Origin: Flavobacteriales bacterium UBA4474
GTDB lineage: Bacteria; Bacteroidota; Bacteroidia; Flavobacteriales_D; Sanyastnellaceae
NCBI GenBank assembly: GCA_002389295.1
Contig: DGOE01000109.1
Location: 1 to 13,922, forward strand
Length of the DNA stretch: 13,922 bases
Direction of reading: 5' to 3'
Below the pieces are notes generated by a model. That model was not told the DNA's origin and made no database searches. It worked only from the letters and a program-made list of their open reading frames with translations. Below, piece after piece: positions 1 through 5,923 of the stretch. A program made the translations under genes and the position numbers. Within the stretch, counting starts at the first letter, position 1. Every line of letters starts with the position of its first letter.

Positions 1-291
1 AAAACTCGTCGTCGTATTGACATAAGTTGGATTGACGACGTCACCAGAAACTGAAGACATAAAGTCATCGGTGTTGTTCATGGTTACGTACAAACGAGTG
101 GAACTGTAGCCGGTCAGATCTACTGGTCCGAGAGCACCGACAAGTAAGCCGATGTTTTCAGAAACGACCTCAACTTCGAGATCATAGCCTTCAGGGGCTG
201 GGGCGGAATTGACAGCAACTTGCTGTTGAGAGAATACGGTTGTCACACAGCAGAGCAGCACTGCAACCAGGTTGATGGTCTTGGACATCAT
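1..291 (-). CDS. Secreted surface protein, N-terminal part (cut by window edge)
   Basis: An open leftward frame starts at ATG 291-289 (a second ATG follows at 288-286) and stays open to base 1, giving 97 residues with no stop. The N-terminus is a typical signal peptide: MMSKTINLVAVLLCCVTTVFS, with likely cleavage after FS before QQQ, a common Bacteroidota pattern. The mature part has the stretches LTGYSSTRLYV and, at the cut end, NTTTSF. I recall similar N-termini in large Bacteroidota surface proteins that end in a T9SS sorting domain. That resemblance is from memory and the C-terminus is not visible here. CC within the hydrophobic core could suggest a lipobox, but there is no good L-[AS]-[GA]-C, so signal peptidase I is more likely. 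Function unknown; export to periplasm or cell surface is the only firm prediction. Confidence 0.75.
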   Translation of the reverse strand, partial: MMSKTINLVAVLLCCVTTVFSQQQVAVNSAPAPEGYDLEVEVVSENIGLLVGALGPVDLTGYSSTRLYVTMNNTDDFMSSVSGDVVNPTYVNTTTSF

Positions 292-325
292 GTCAAGCGA
301 ATTGGTTAAACGCGGTTTTATTACG

Positions 326-347
326 GTTCTCCGAAGAGTTCTCCGAA
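326..347. repeat. Pair of 10-bp direct repeats upstream of the leftward secreted-protein gene
   Basis: GTTCTCCGAA occurs at 326-335 and again at 338-347, a 12-bp period with GA between the copies. It lies 35-56 bp upstream of the ATG at 291, in non-coding AT-rich sequence. Position and spacing would suit a regulator-binding site or 5' UTR element for that gene. No known operator is recognised and chance cannot be excluded. Confidence 0.35.
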
Positions 348-357
348 TTTAACAGGG

Positions 358-597
358 TTATACCGAAGAATAGTCGCCGATTACAAACTCCGGTTTCTTC
401 GCATTGAATAATTGGCTGATTTCGTCGAGGTAAATATACTTTTCGTCGAATCTTATGCGTATAACATTATACCCATAGGCAATTATATCGTGTGTTTTAC
501 GTGTTGCCCCGTAGCTGGTATTCAGGTCAAGAACCCACCCAAGCTCCGCGCAAAAATCGCGGATAGAGCAAAGAAGTTTGCTACATTTGCGCGCCAA
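358..597 (-). CDS. Doubtful small ORF, AT-rich, possible gene remnant
   Basis: A leftward frame of about 79 codons ends at TAA 360-358. No ATG is available. The longest form starts at TTG 627, inside the tRNA gene, which is implausible. TTG at 597-595 is the next candidate and is used here. The visible protein has a basic, cysteine-containing N-terminus (ARKCSKLLCS) and a C-terminal half with GYNVIRIRFDEKYIYLDEI. A 'GY.VIRI' strand followed by an amphipathic helix resembles the tail of PD-(D/E)XK or VSR-like nucleases, but no catalytic D...ExK set is evident. Hand-counted GC over 361-540 is 75/180 (42%), below the roughly 58% of the neighbouring lpx genes, and codons such as ATA and AGA are used. 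It may be a decayed fragment of an acquired gene or simply non-coding. If this ORF is ignored, 292-600 holds no gene. Confidence 0.25.
   Translation of the reverse strand: MARKCSKLLCSIRDFCAELGWVLDLNTSYGATRKTHDIIAYGYNVIRIRFDEKYIYLDEISQLFNAKKPEFVIGDYSSV
582..589 (+). promoter_or_regulatory. Bacteroidota -7 element for tRNA-Phe
   Basis: TACATTTG at 582-589 matches the Bacteroidota housekeeping -7 consensus TAnnTTTG exactly. It places a transcription start a few bases before the tRNA 5' end at 601. No clear TTG -33 element lies 19-21 bp upstream, so the promoter is inferred from the -7 element and its position. Confidence 0.5.
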
Positions 598-600
598 GTT

Positions 601-673
601 GGTACCATAGCTCAGGTGGTAGAGCAATGGACTGAAAATCCATGTGTCCCTGGTTCGAATCCAGGTGGTACCA
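601..673 (+). tRNA. tRNA-Phe (anticodon GAA)
   Basis: A complete 73-nt cloverleaf can be folded. The acceptor stem GGTACCA/TGGTACC is 601-607 with 666-672. The D arm is GCTC-AGGTGGTA-GAGC (610-625). The anticodon arm is ATGGA-CTGAAAA-TCCAT (627-643) with anticodon GAA at 634-636. A 5-nt variable loop GTGTC follows, then the T arm CCTGG-TTCGAAT-CCAGG (649-665) and discriminator A at 673. The next bases are CAA, so CCA is not encoded and must be added after transcription, as is usual in Bacteroidota. It lies directly upstream of aroB. Confidence 0.97.
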
Positions 674-685
674 CAAAACCTTCAA

Positions 686-720
686 AACAAGCGGACTTCG
701 GTCCGCTTGTTGCATTTTGG
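686..720 (+). terminator. Perfect 11-bp UUCG-loop hairpin between tRNA-Phe and aroB
   Basis: AACAAGCGGAC (686-696), loop TTCG (697-700) and GTCCGCTTGTT (701-711) form an uninterrupted 11-bp stem closed by a C-G pair on a UUCG tetraloop, a very stable fold. The sequence after it, GCATTTTGG, has only a short U run (715-718). The simplest reading is the terminator or processing hairpin of the tRNA transcript. It ends only 15 nt before the aroB ATG, so it may also modulate read-through into, or translation of, aroB. Confidence 0.6.
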
Positions 721-726
721 CTCCTG

Positions 727-1800
727 ATGAAAGACCCCCATTTCATACCTCCCAATGTGCACCTCGACCGTTCATTCGCCCAGCTCAGGGGGTGGATAGA
801 AGACAAGAGGCCCACATCCGTAGTGGTCATCATGGACCGCATGACCGAACGACATTGTCTCCCTTTGTTGTCACCTCACCTCCCCCCGGGCACCCAATTT
901 CTGGGCCTGTCTCAGATCGGAGAGCCCAACAAGACGCTGGAGCATGCCCATGCCATTTGGGACAGTTTGGATGGCATTGGAATGGATCGCCATGGTTTGT
1001 TGATTTCATTGGGAGGAGGGACCATCACCGACCTCGGCGCCTTTGTCGCGTCCACTTATTTGAGGGGTGTCAACAGCTGGTTGATTCCCACGACGCTGCT
1101 TGGCATGGTCGATGCCAGTGTCGGGGGCAAAACCGGTGTCAACTTCAACGGGCTCAAGAACCGGATTGGCACCTTCCAAACCGCCCAAGGCATCAGCATC
1201 AACCCCGGGTTTCTGGGCACACTCCCTCCACGTGAAATCGCCAATGGCTGGGCCGAACATGTCAAGCACCGGTTGATTCACTCAGTGCAGGGGGTGCAAG
1301 ACTTGCTCGGTATGCAACCGGCACATGCCGAAGCGGCCTCCCTCGAATCTGCCATCCTGGATTCTGTTCGCATCAAGCAGCACATCGTGGAGGAAGACCC
1401 ACTGGAACAAAATGGCAACAGAAAGGTGCTGAATTTCGGACACACCATTGGTCACGCATTTGAAAGCTGGGCCATGGACAACGAAGCCGACCTCAAACAC
1501 GGGGAAGCCATCGCCTGGGGCATGCGTGTCGCGCTGAAAATGAGTGAGCTACGACCTGATTGTCCCGGTGCGCCTGCCGGTCATTTCGAGGAGGTTTCGC
1601 ACTACATCGCTTCCGCGGTCCCCATCTCCTGCCCGGTTCCTGACGCCGCGGCACTGTGGGCTTTGATGCAATCGGACAAGAAGAATGTAGGTGGCCGGGT
1701 TCAGGTGGTGTTGCTCAATGGTTTCGGGTGCCCCGTGCCCCACGCCGAGGTGGATTTTGAACATCTGAATGCGGCCATAAATGCACTCACGCCTGCCTGA
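727..1800 (+). CDS. aroB: 3-dehydroquinate synthase
   Basis: This cytoplasmic, NAD- and metal-dependent enzyme converts DAHP to 3-dehydroquinate, the second step of the shikimate pathway to Phe, Tyr and Trp. The 357-residue product has normal family length. Visible motifs: GGG at 96-98 and D102 for NAD binding, RGVNSWLIPTTLL at 113-125, VDASVGGKTGVN at 128-139, KN at 144-145, metal ligand E177 in AEHVKH, NFGHTIGHAFE at 236-246 (metal-binding His region) and KHGEA at 257-261 (H258). The frame stays open leftward through the tRNA to 412, but ATG 727 is the first start after the tRNA and hairpin and gives the expected N-terminus. There is no clear Shine-Dalgarno sequence, which is common in this phylum. 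lpxD follows after 49 nt on the same strand, so aroB probably heads the lipid A unit or is co-transcribed with it. Confidence 0.95.
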   Translation: MKDPHFIPPNVHLDRSFAQLRGWIEDKRPTSVVVIMDRMTERHCLPLLSPHLPPGTQFLGLSQIGEPNKTLEHAHAIWDSLDGIGMDRHGLLISLGGGTITDLGAFVASTYLRGVNSWLIPTTLLGMVDASVGGKTGVNFNGLKNRIGTFQTAQGISINPGFLGTLPPREIANGWAEHVKHRLIHSVQGVQDLLGMQPAHAEAASLESAILDSVRIKQHIVEEDPLEQNGNRKVLNFGHTIGHAFESWAMDNEADLKHGEAIAWGMRVALKMSELRPDCPGAPAGHFEEVSHYIASAVPISCPVPDAAALWALMQSDKKNVGGRVQVVLLNGFGCPVPHAEVDFEHLNAAINALTPA

Positions 1801-1849
1801 TTAAGCTGTGAATGGGGGCCAACGCTCCGGTGCGCCTTAATTTCGCGTT

Positions 1850-2905
1850 ATGGAGGTAAGCATCCTCGAGGTGGCCAATTTGTTAAACGGGAAGACCGAC
1901 GACGCCGAAACCGGCGTATTGTCTGGGTTCTCGGGCATTGAGGATGCCACCGAAGGCGACCTCACCTTTCTCGCCAACCCCGCTTACGAGAGTCACCTGT
2001 ATAGCACCAGGGCCAGTGCCGTTCTGGTTGCACAGGACTTTGTCCCTTCCGGCCTCATTGCTGCTGGCACTTGCCTGATCAGGGTAGAAGACCCTTACGC
2101 GGCCATGGCCAAGCTCATGCAGGAGTTTGGTGGTGAATCCGGCGCCGGAAAAACGGATGGACCTTCCATTCACCCCAGCGCCATTATTGACCCTTCTGCC
2201 ACCCTCGGAGAAGGCGTGGAAATTGGCGCACTGTGTATTGTGGGTGCCGGCAGTGTCATCGGAGATGGTGCCCGCCTGATGGCAGGAAGTGCCGTAGGCG
2301 AAGGCTGCACTTTGGGAAAAGGTTGCCTGATGGGGATGCGCAGCATCATTGGTGACCGGACCACGGTGGGTGCGCAGTGCATCATCCAAATTGGCGCCAT
2401 CATTGGTGCGGATGGCTTTGGTTTTGCCCCTACGGATGATGGATTTGAAAAGATCCCGCAACTGGGCAATGTGGTCATCGGCACCGGATGTGAGATTGGC
2501 GCTGGAACCACCATTGACAGGGCCACCCTCGGCTCCACCGAAATTGGAGATGGCGTCAAATTGGACAACCTGATTCAGGTCGCCCACAATGTGCGCATCG
2601 GATCGCATACCGTCATCGCGGCCCAAACGGGCATCGCGGGCTCCACTGTGATCGGTGCGCACTGCATGATCGGTGGACAAGTGGGCATCAATGGCCACAT
2701 CAAAATTGCAGATGGAACGCGGATTGCAGCCAAGAGCGGCATCACCGCCAGCATCACCACGCCGAATCAAGTGATGCAAGGCAACCCTGCCCTGCCCATC
2801 CGCAAACACCAGCAAATGCAGTTGGCTTTGCGCAAGCTTGCCAAAGAATTCACGAAGAAAGAATCAGCTGGAAAGCTAAACGCACAGTTCGGACAGCAGC
2901 GCTGA
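1850..2905 (+). CDS. lpxD: UDP-3-O-(3-hydroxyacyl)glucosamine N-acyltransferase
   Basis: LpxD transfers a 3-hydroxyacyl chain from ACP to the 2-amino group of UDP-3-O-acyl-glucosamine, the third step of lipid A synthesis, in the cytoplasm. The 351-residue protein has the LpxD layout. Residues 1-100 form the uridine-binding domain (GDLTFLANPAYESHL at 36-50). Residues about 106-310 form a left-handed beta-helix of hexapeptide repeats. The C-terminal helical extension (318-345) is rich in Lys and Gln. GADGFGFAP at 186-194 is the acyl-pocket motif, and H246 in QVAHNVRIG corresponds to the catalytic His of the family (H239 in E. coli). The ATG at 1850 gives the expected start. lpxC/fabZ begins 19 nt after the stop codon. 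Confidence 0.96.
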   Translation: MEVSILEVANLLNGKTDDAETGVLSGFSGIEDATEGDLTFLANPAYESHLYSTRASAVLVAQDFVPSGLIAAGTCLIRVEDPYAAMAKLMQEFGGESGAGKTDGPSIHPSAIIDPSATLGEGVEIGALCIVGAGSVIGDGARLMAGSAVGEGCTLGKGCLMGMRSIIGDRTTVGAQCIIQIGAIIGADGFGFAPTDDGFEKIPQLGNVVIGTGCEIGAGTTIDRATLGSTEIGDGVKLDNLIQVAHNVRIGSHTVIAAQTGIAGSTVIGAHCMIGGQVGINGHIKIADGTRIAAKSGITASITTPNQVMQGNPALPIRKHQQMQLALRKLAKEFTKKESAGKLNAQFGQQR

Positions 2906-2924
2906 TTCTCAAAAACTGGACCCC

Positions 2925-4367
2925 ATGGAACAGGAGGTAAAACCGATACCCGCAGCGCCCCGTCAAAGAACATTGGCCGGGTCGTTTGTCGTGGAGGGCA
3001 TTGGGCTGCACACCGGGCAAAACACCCGCATGACGGTCAAGCCGGCCGAGGCCAACCACGGCTATGTCTTCAAGCGGATGGACTTGGAAGGGACCCCACT
3101 GGTGCCAGCAGACTGCGATTTGGTGGTCGAGACGCGCAGGGGGACCACCTTGGAAAAGGGCGGCGCCCGCGTGCACACCACAGAGCACCTGCTCGCGGCC
3201 CTCTACGGCTGTGGCGTGGACAATGCACTGATCGAAATGGATGGAGCCGAAGTGCCCATTCTCGATGGCAGCAGTTGGCCCTTTGTGGCCCACATCGAAG
3301 AGGTGGGTGCTGTGGAACTGGAACAGGACCGGCACATTTTGCGCTTGACCGAGTCCATTACATTCCACGACGGAAAAGGTGTGGAAATGCTGGCCGTGCC
3401 ACCTGTGAAGAATGAGTTCCGGGTGACGGTCATGGTGGATTACCACAGCCCGATCCTCGGCACCCAACACGCCAGCATGTACCATTTGGGACAATTCGTT
3501 CCGGACATCAGCCGCTGCCGCACGTTTGTCTTTCTCAAAGAAGTGAAGTCACTGCTGGAACAGGGATTGATCAAAGGCGGTGACCTGGACAATGCCATTG
3601 TTTTGGCCGAGAGAGAATACTCCCAAGAAGAGCTCGATGAAATTGCCACGTTGTCGGGCAAGTCGGGGCTCAAAGTGGAGCCAGGGAAAATCGGGGTCCT
3701 CAACAACACCAAGCTGCAATTCGAAAATGAGCCGGCCCGGCACAAACTCCTGGACATTGTCGGGGATTTGGCGCTGACCGGATTCTTTATCGAGGGCCAC
3801 ATCCTCGCCGGCCGGCCGGGACACGCAGGCAATGTAGCGTTTGCCCGCCTGCTCAAGCGCAAGTGGAATGCCGAAGCCGGCGTTCCACGCTACAATCCCA
3901 AGGAGGCCCCGCTGTTGGATATCCAGGATATCGAGAAGTTGCTTCCGCACCGCTACCCCTTCCTCCTCGTAGACAAGATCATCGCGCGCAACGACCAGGG
4001 CATTGTCGGGGTCAAAAATGTGACCATGAATGAGCCCTTCTTTCAAGGGCATTTCCCAGGCAATCCCGTCATGCCCGGCGTACTCCAGATTGAAGCAATG
4101 GCACAAGTCGGCGGCATCTTTGCGTTGAGCGGAGTAGAGGACCCCGAAAACTGGTCCACCTACTTCATGAAAATCGACAACGTGCGCTTCAAACAGAAGG
4201 TCGTTCCCGGGGACACCGTGTTGTTTCAGCTTCAATTGGCGAGCCCCATTCGCCGGGGACTGGTCCATATGACGGGACGGGCCTTTGTGGGAGACAAACT
4301 CGTGTCCGAGGCAGAAATGCTCGCCCAGATTGTCCGCGACCGCATCACCTCTTCTTCTTCCGCATGA
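2925..4367 (+). CDS. lpxC/fabZ: Bifunctional UDP-3-O-acyl-GlcNAc deacetylase / 3-hydroxyacyl-ACP dehydratase (LpxC-FabZ fusion)
   Basis: The 480-residue protein joins two enzymes. Residues about 14-320 are LpxC, the zinc deacetylase that commits UDP-3-O-acyl-GlcNAc to lipid A. E87 and H88 lie in TTEHLLAAL, the other zinc ligands are H273 and D277 in RHKLLDIVGDLAL, and H300 in GRPGHAGN is the catalytic His. Residues about 330-475 are FabZ, which dehydrates 3-hydroxyacyl-ACP in fatty-acid elongation: LLPHRYPFLLVD (339-350), active-site H376 in QGHFPGNPVMPG, and E390 in QIEAMAQ. The linker is short (NAEAGVPRYNPKEAP). This fusion is known from Bacteroidota and related groups, and it puts both users of the 3-hydroxyacyl-ACP pool on one chain. 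The stop codon overlaps the lpxA start by 4 nt (ATGA). Confidence 0.97.
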   Translation: MEQEVKPIPAAPRQRTLAGSFVVEGIGLHTGQNTRMTVKPAEANHGYVFKRMDLEGTPLVPADCDLVVETRRGTTLEKGGARVHTTEHLLAALYGCGVDNALIEMDGAEVPILDGSSWPFVAHIEEVGAVELEQDRHILRLTESITFHDGKGVEMLAVPPVKNEFRVTVMVDYHSPILGTQHASMYHLGQFVPDISRCRTFVFLKEVKSLLEQGLIKGGDLDNAIVLAEREYSQEELDEIATLSGKSGLKVEPGKIGVLNNTKLQFENEPARHKLLDIVGDLALTGFFIEGHILAGRPGHAGNVAFARLLKRKWNAEAGVPRYNPKEAPLLDIQDIEKLLPHRYPFLLVDKIIARNDQGIVGVKNVTMNEPFFQGHFPGNPVMPGVLQIEAMAQVGGIFALSGVEDPENWSTYFMKIDNVRFKQKVVPGDTVLFQLQLASPIRRGLVHMTGRAFVGDKLVSEAEMLAQIVRDRITSSSSA

Positions 4368-5164
4368 ATCCGACGGAAACCTCGACCTCCATTTCGCCAC
4401 TGGCCTCTGTTCACCCCGGCGCGGACATCGCCGAAGGCGTGACGGTGAGTCCATTTGCCGTCATCGAAAAAAATGTGCAGATCGGCTCCGGGACTTGGAT
4501 TGGGCCCAATGCGACCGTGATGAGTGGATCGCGCATCGGGGCCCACTGCCGCATCTTTCCCGGTGCGGTGATCGGCGGCATGCCGCAGGACCTGAAATAC
4601 GACGGCGAGCACACCACGGCGGTCATCGGGGACCACACCACCATACGTGAATGCTGCACCATCAACAGGGGCACCACGGACCGCATGACCACCAGGGTCG
4701 GGTCTCACTGCTTGCTGATGGCTTACACCCACGTCGCGCATGACGCCAGTGTCGGTGACCATTGCGTGTTGGCGAACAACGCCAATATCGCCGGCCACGT
4801 TACTGTGGAAGACTGGGTGATCATCGAAGGCGTTGTGGCTGTGCAACAATTCGTTCGGATCGGGCAGCACGCCTTTGTGGCGGGCGGTTCTTTGGTGCGC
4901 AAGAACATTCCTCCTTTTGTGAAGGTGGCCCGCGAGCCCTTGAGCTATATCGGCGTCAATGCCATCGGGCTGCGCCGCCGCGGTTTTCCCGATGAGTTCG
5001 TCAGGGCGGTGGAAGACATCTACCGCACCTTGTACATCACCGGGGGCAACATGTCACAGGCCATCAAAGTGGCCGAACTCGAGTTGCCCGTCAGCGACGC
5101 AAAGGAGACCGTTCTCCAATTCATCAGGGCGTCGGACAAGGGCATCGTTCGGGGGCCATTCTGA
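4364..5164 (+). CDS. lpxA: UDP-N-acetylglucosamine acyltransferase
   Basis: LpxA carries out the first step of lipid A synthesis, moving a 3-hydroxyacyl chain from ACP to the 3-OH of UDP-GlcNAc. The 266-residue product (family about 255-265) has an N-terminal hexapeptide beta-helix (about 10-190), then helices (206-260). Family landmarks: GGMPQDLKYDGE at 71-82 and catalytic H126 in THVAHDASVG (H125 in E. coli). LANNANIAGHV at 136-146 includes H145, and IPPFVKVAREP at 182-192 is the usual segment after the helix. At the position matching E. coli H160 (VHQF) this protein has Gln161 (AVQQFVRIG). Translation is probably coupled to lpxC/fabZ through the 4-nt overlap, and the stop TGA (5162-5164) shares its A with the next ATG. 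Confidence 0.96.
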   Translation: MNPTETSTSISPLASVHPGADIAEGVTVSPFAVIEKNVQIGSGTWIGPNATVMSGSRIGAHCRIFPGAVIGGMPQDLKYDGEHTTAVIGDHTTIRECCTINRGTTDRMTTRVGSHCLLMAYTHVAHDASVGDHCVLANNANIAGHVTVEDWVIIEGVVAVQQFVRIGQHAFVAGGSLVRKNIPPFVKVAREPLSYIGVNAIGLRRRGFPDEFVRAVEDIYRTLYITGGNMSQAIKVAELELPVSDAKETVLQFIRASDKGIVRGPF

Positions 5165-5820
5165 TGGAAGGGCAACCCTTGGGCATCGCCGTCGAAGGGG
5201 CGGGAAAGCGATACGGCCGCCAGTGGATCCTCAGGGGGGTGGACTTGGATGTGGCGCCCGGCTCAATGCTGGCCATCCTCGGTGCCAATGGCAGTGGTAA
5301 ATCCAGCCTTTTGAGAATGCTGTGTGCCTTTGACCGCCCCAGTGAAGGGCGGATCAGCTGGCAATGGGAGGGGCAGCAGCTTGACCCCATGGACACCCCG
5401 CTGCATGTGGCCTACTGCGCGCCCGACCAGGCACTCATCTCCGACCTTGACGTCGCCGAACACATCGCTTTGCATTTCGAGCTGCGCCGTGGCCTTGCGG
5501 GGATCGATGTCCCTGGCGCATTGGAACTGGCGCGCCTGGAGACCAAGGGTCATGTGCGCGTGGGCAACTTGAGTTCGGGGATGCGTCAGCGGCTCAGTTT
5601 GACTTTGGCATTCGCCACGGATGCCTGTGCGCTTTTTCTGGATGAGCCCACCTCTCACTTGGATCAAGAAGGAAGGTCTTGGTATGCGGGACTGGTGGAA
5701 GGATGGCGTCAGGGCAGGACGTTGGTGGTCGCTTCCAACCACGATCAAGGCGAATATCCCGGAGTAGATGCCACATTGGATGTCTCCAAAGGCCATTATG
5801 AAAAACACATTAATCACTGA
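5164..5820 (+). CDS. ABC transporter ATP-binding protein, lipid A operon
   Basis: A 218-residue single nucleotide-binding domain. Walker A is GANGSGKSS (40-48), the signature is LSSGMRQR (136-143), Walker B is CALFLDEP (155-162) with catalytic E161, the D-loop is SHLD (164-167), and the H-loop His is H193 in SNHD. It is short, has no membrane segment, and resembles CcmA-type or other small ATPases that pair with a separate permease. No permease gene lies nearby. The start overlaps the lpxA stop by one base (TGATG), so it is almost certainly co-translated with lpxA. Co-transcription suggests a role in envelope or lipid transport, but the substrate cannot be read from the sequence. The stop codon lies inside a terminator-like hairpin. 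Confidence 0.9.
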   Translation: MEGQPLGIAVEGAGKRYGRQWILRGVDLDVAPGSMLAILGANGSGKSSLLRMLCAFDRPSEGRISWQWEGQQLDPMDTPLHVAYCAPDQALISDLDVAEHIALHFELRRGLAGIDVPGALELARLETKGHVRVGNLSSGMRQRLSLTLAFATDACALFLDEPTSHLDQEGRSWYAGLVEGWRQGRTLVVASNHDQGEYPGVDATLDVSKGHYEKHINH

Positions 5821-5833
5821 TTAACAGTGTTTT
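5802..5833 (+). terminator. Hairpin overlapping the ABC ATPase stop codon
   Basis: AAAACAC (5802-5808) pairs with GTGTTTT (5827-5833), and TTAATC (5810-5815) pairs with GATTAA (5819-5824) around an ACT loop, leaving small internal bulges (A 5809, CA 5825-5826). The 3' arm ends in four Ts. It covers the stop codon at 5818-5820. It is AU-rich and therefore not very strong, but it has the A-tract/T-tract form of an intrinsic terminator and sits at the end of the lpx unit. Confidence 0.5.
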
Positions 5834-5871
5834 ATAATCGATTCTCAGAAATAAACAGCTGAAATCGAAAC

Positions 5872-5879
5872 CACATTTG
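5872..5879 (+). promoter_or_regulatory. Possible -7 element for the T9SS cargo gene
   Basis: CACATTTG differs from the Bacteroidota -7 consensus TAnnTTTG at one base and lies 44 nt before the ATG at 5924. No TTG is seen at the -33 distance. A separate TATAAT at 5833-5838 lies further upstream, also without a partner. Weak, but the gene needs its own promoter because a hairpin precedes it. Confidence 0.25.
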
Positions 5880-5923
5880 ACGAGGTGGCGTAAAGGGTCT
5901 CGAATCCACACAAATCTCTTCAA

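Noticed and set aside
412..726. Upstream extension of the aroB frame with an ATG at 412
   Set aside because: It reads through the tRNA-Phe gene and the hairpin, and the translated extension has no AroB similarity. ATG 727 gives normal family length.
1101..1117. TGGCAT/ATGCCA dyad with GG-N10-GC spacing like a sigma-54 promoter
   Set aside because: It lies inside aroB over the conserved LGMVDAS codons, lacks the full TGGCAC/TTGC match, and no gene start follows it.
2150..2780. Repeated DNA pattern that could be taken for a tandem repeat
   Set aside because: It is the codon-level trace of the left-handed beta-helix hexapeptides in LpxD (and likewise in LpxA), not a DNA repeat.
1883..2815. 310-residue leftward ORF opposite lpxD
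   Set aside because: Shadow of the GC-rich, repetitive hexapeptide coding sequence. No recognisable protein features, and lpxD on the other strand is certain.
3549..4454. 301-residue leftward ORF opposite lpxC/fabZ
   Set aside because: Antisense shadow of a well-supported fusion gene with intact motifs in the other direction.
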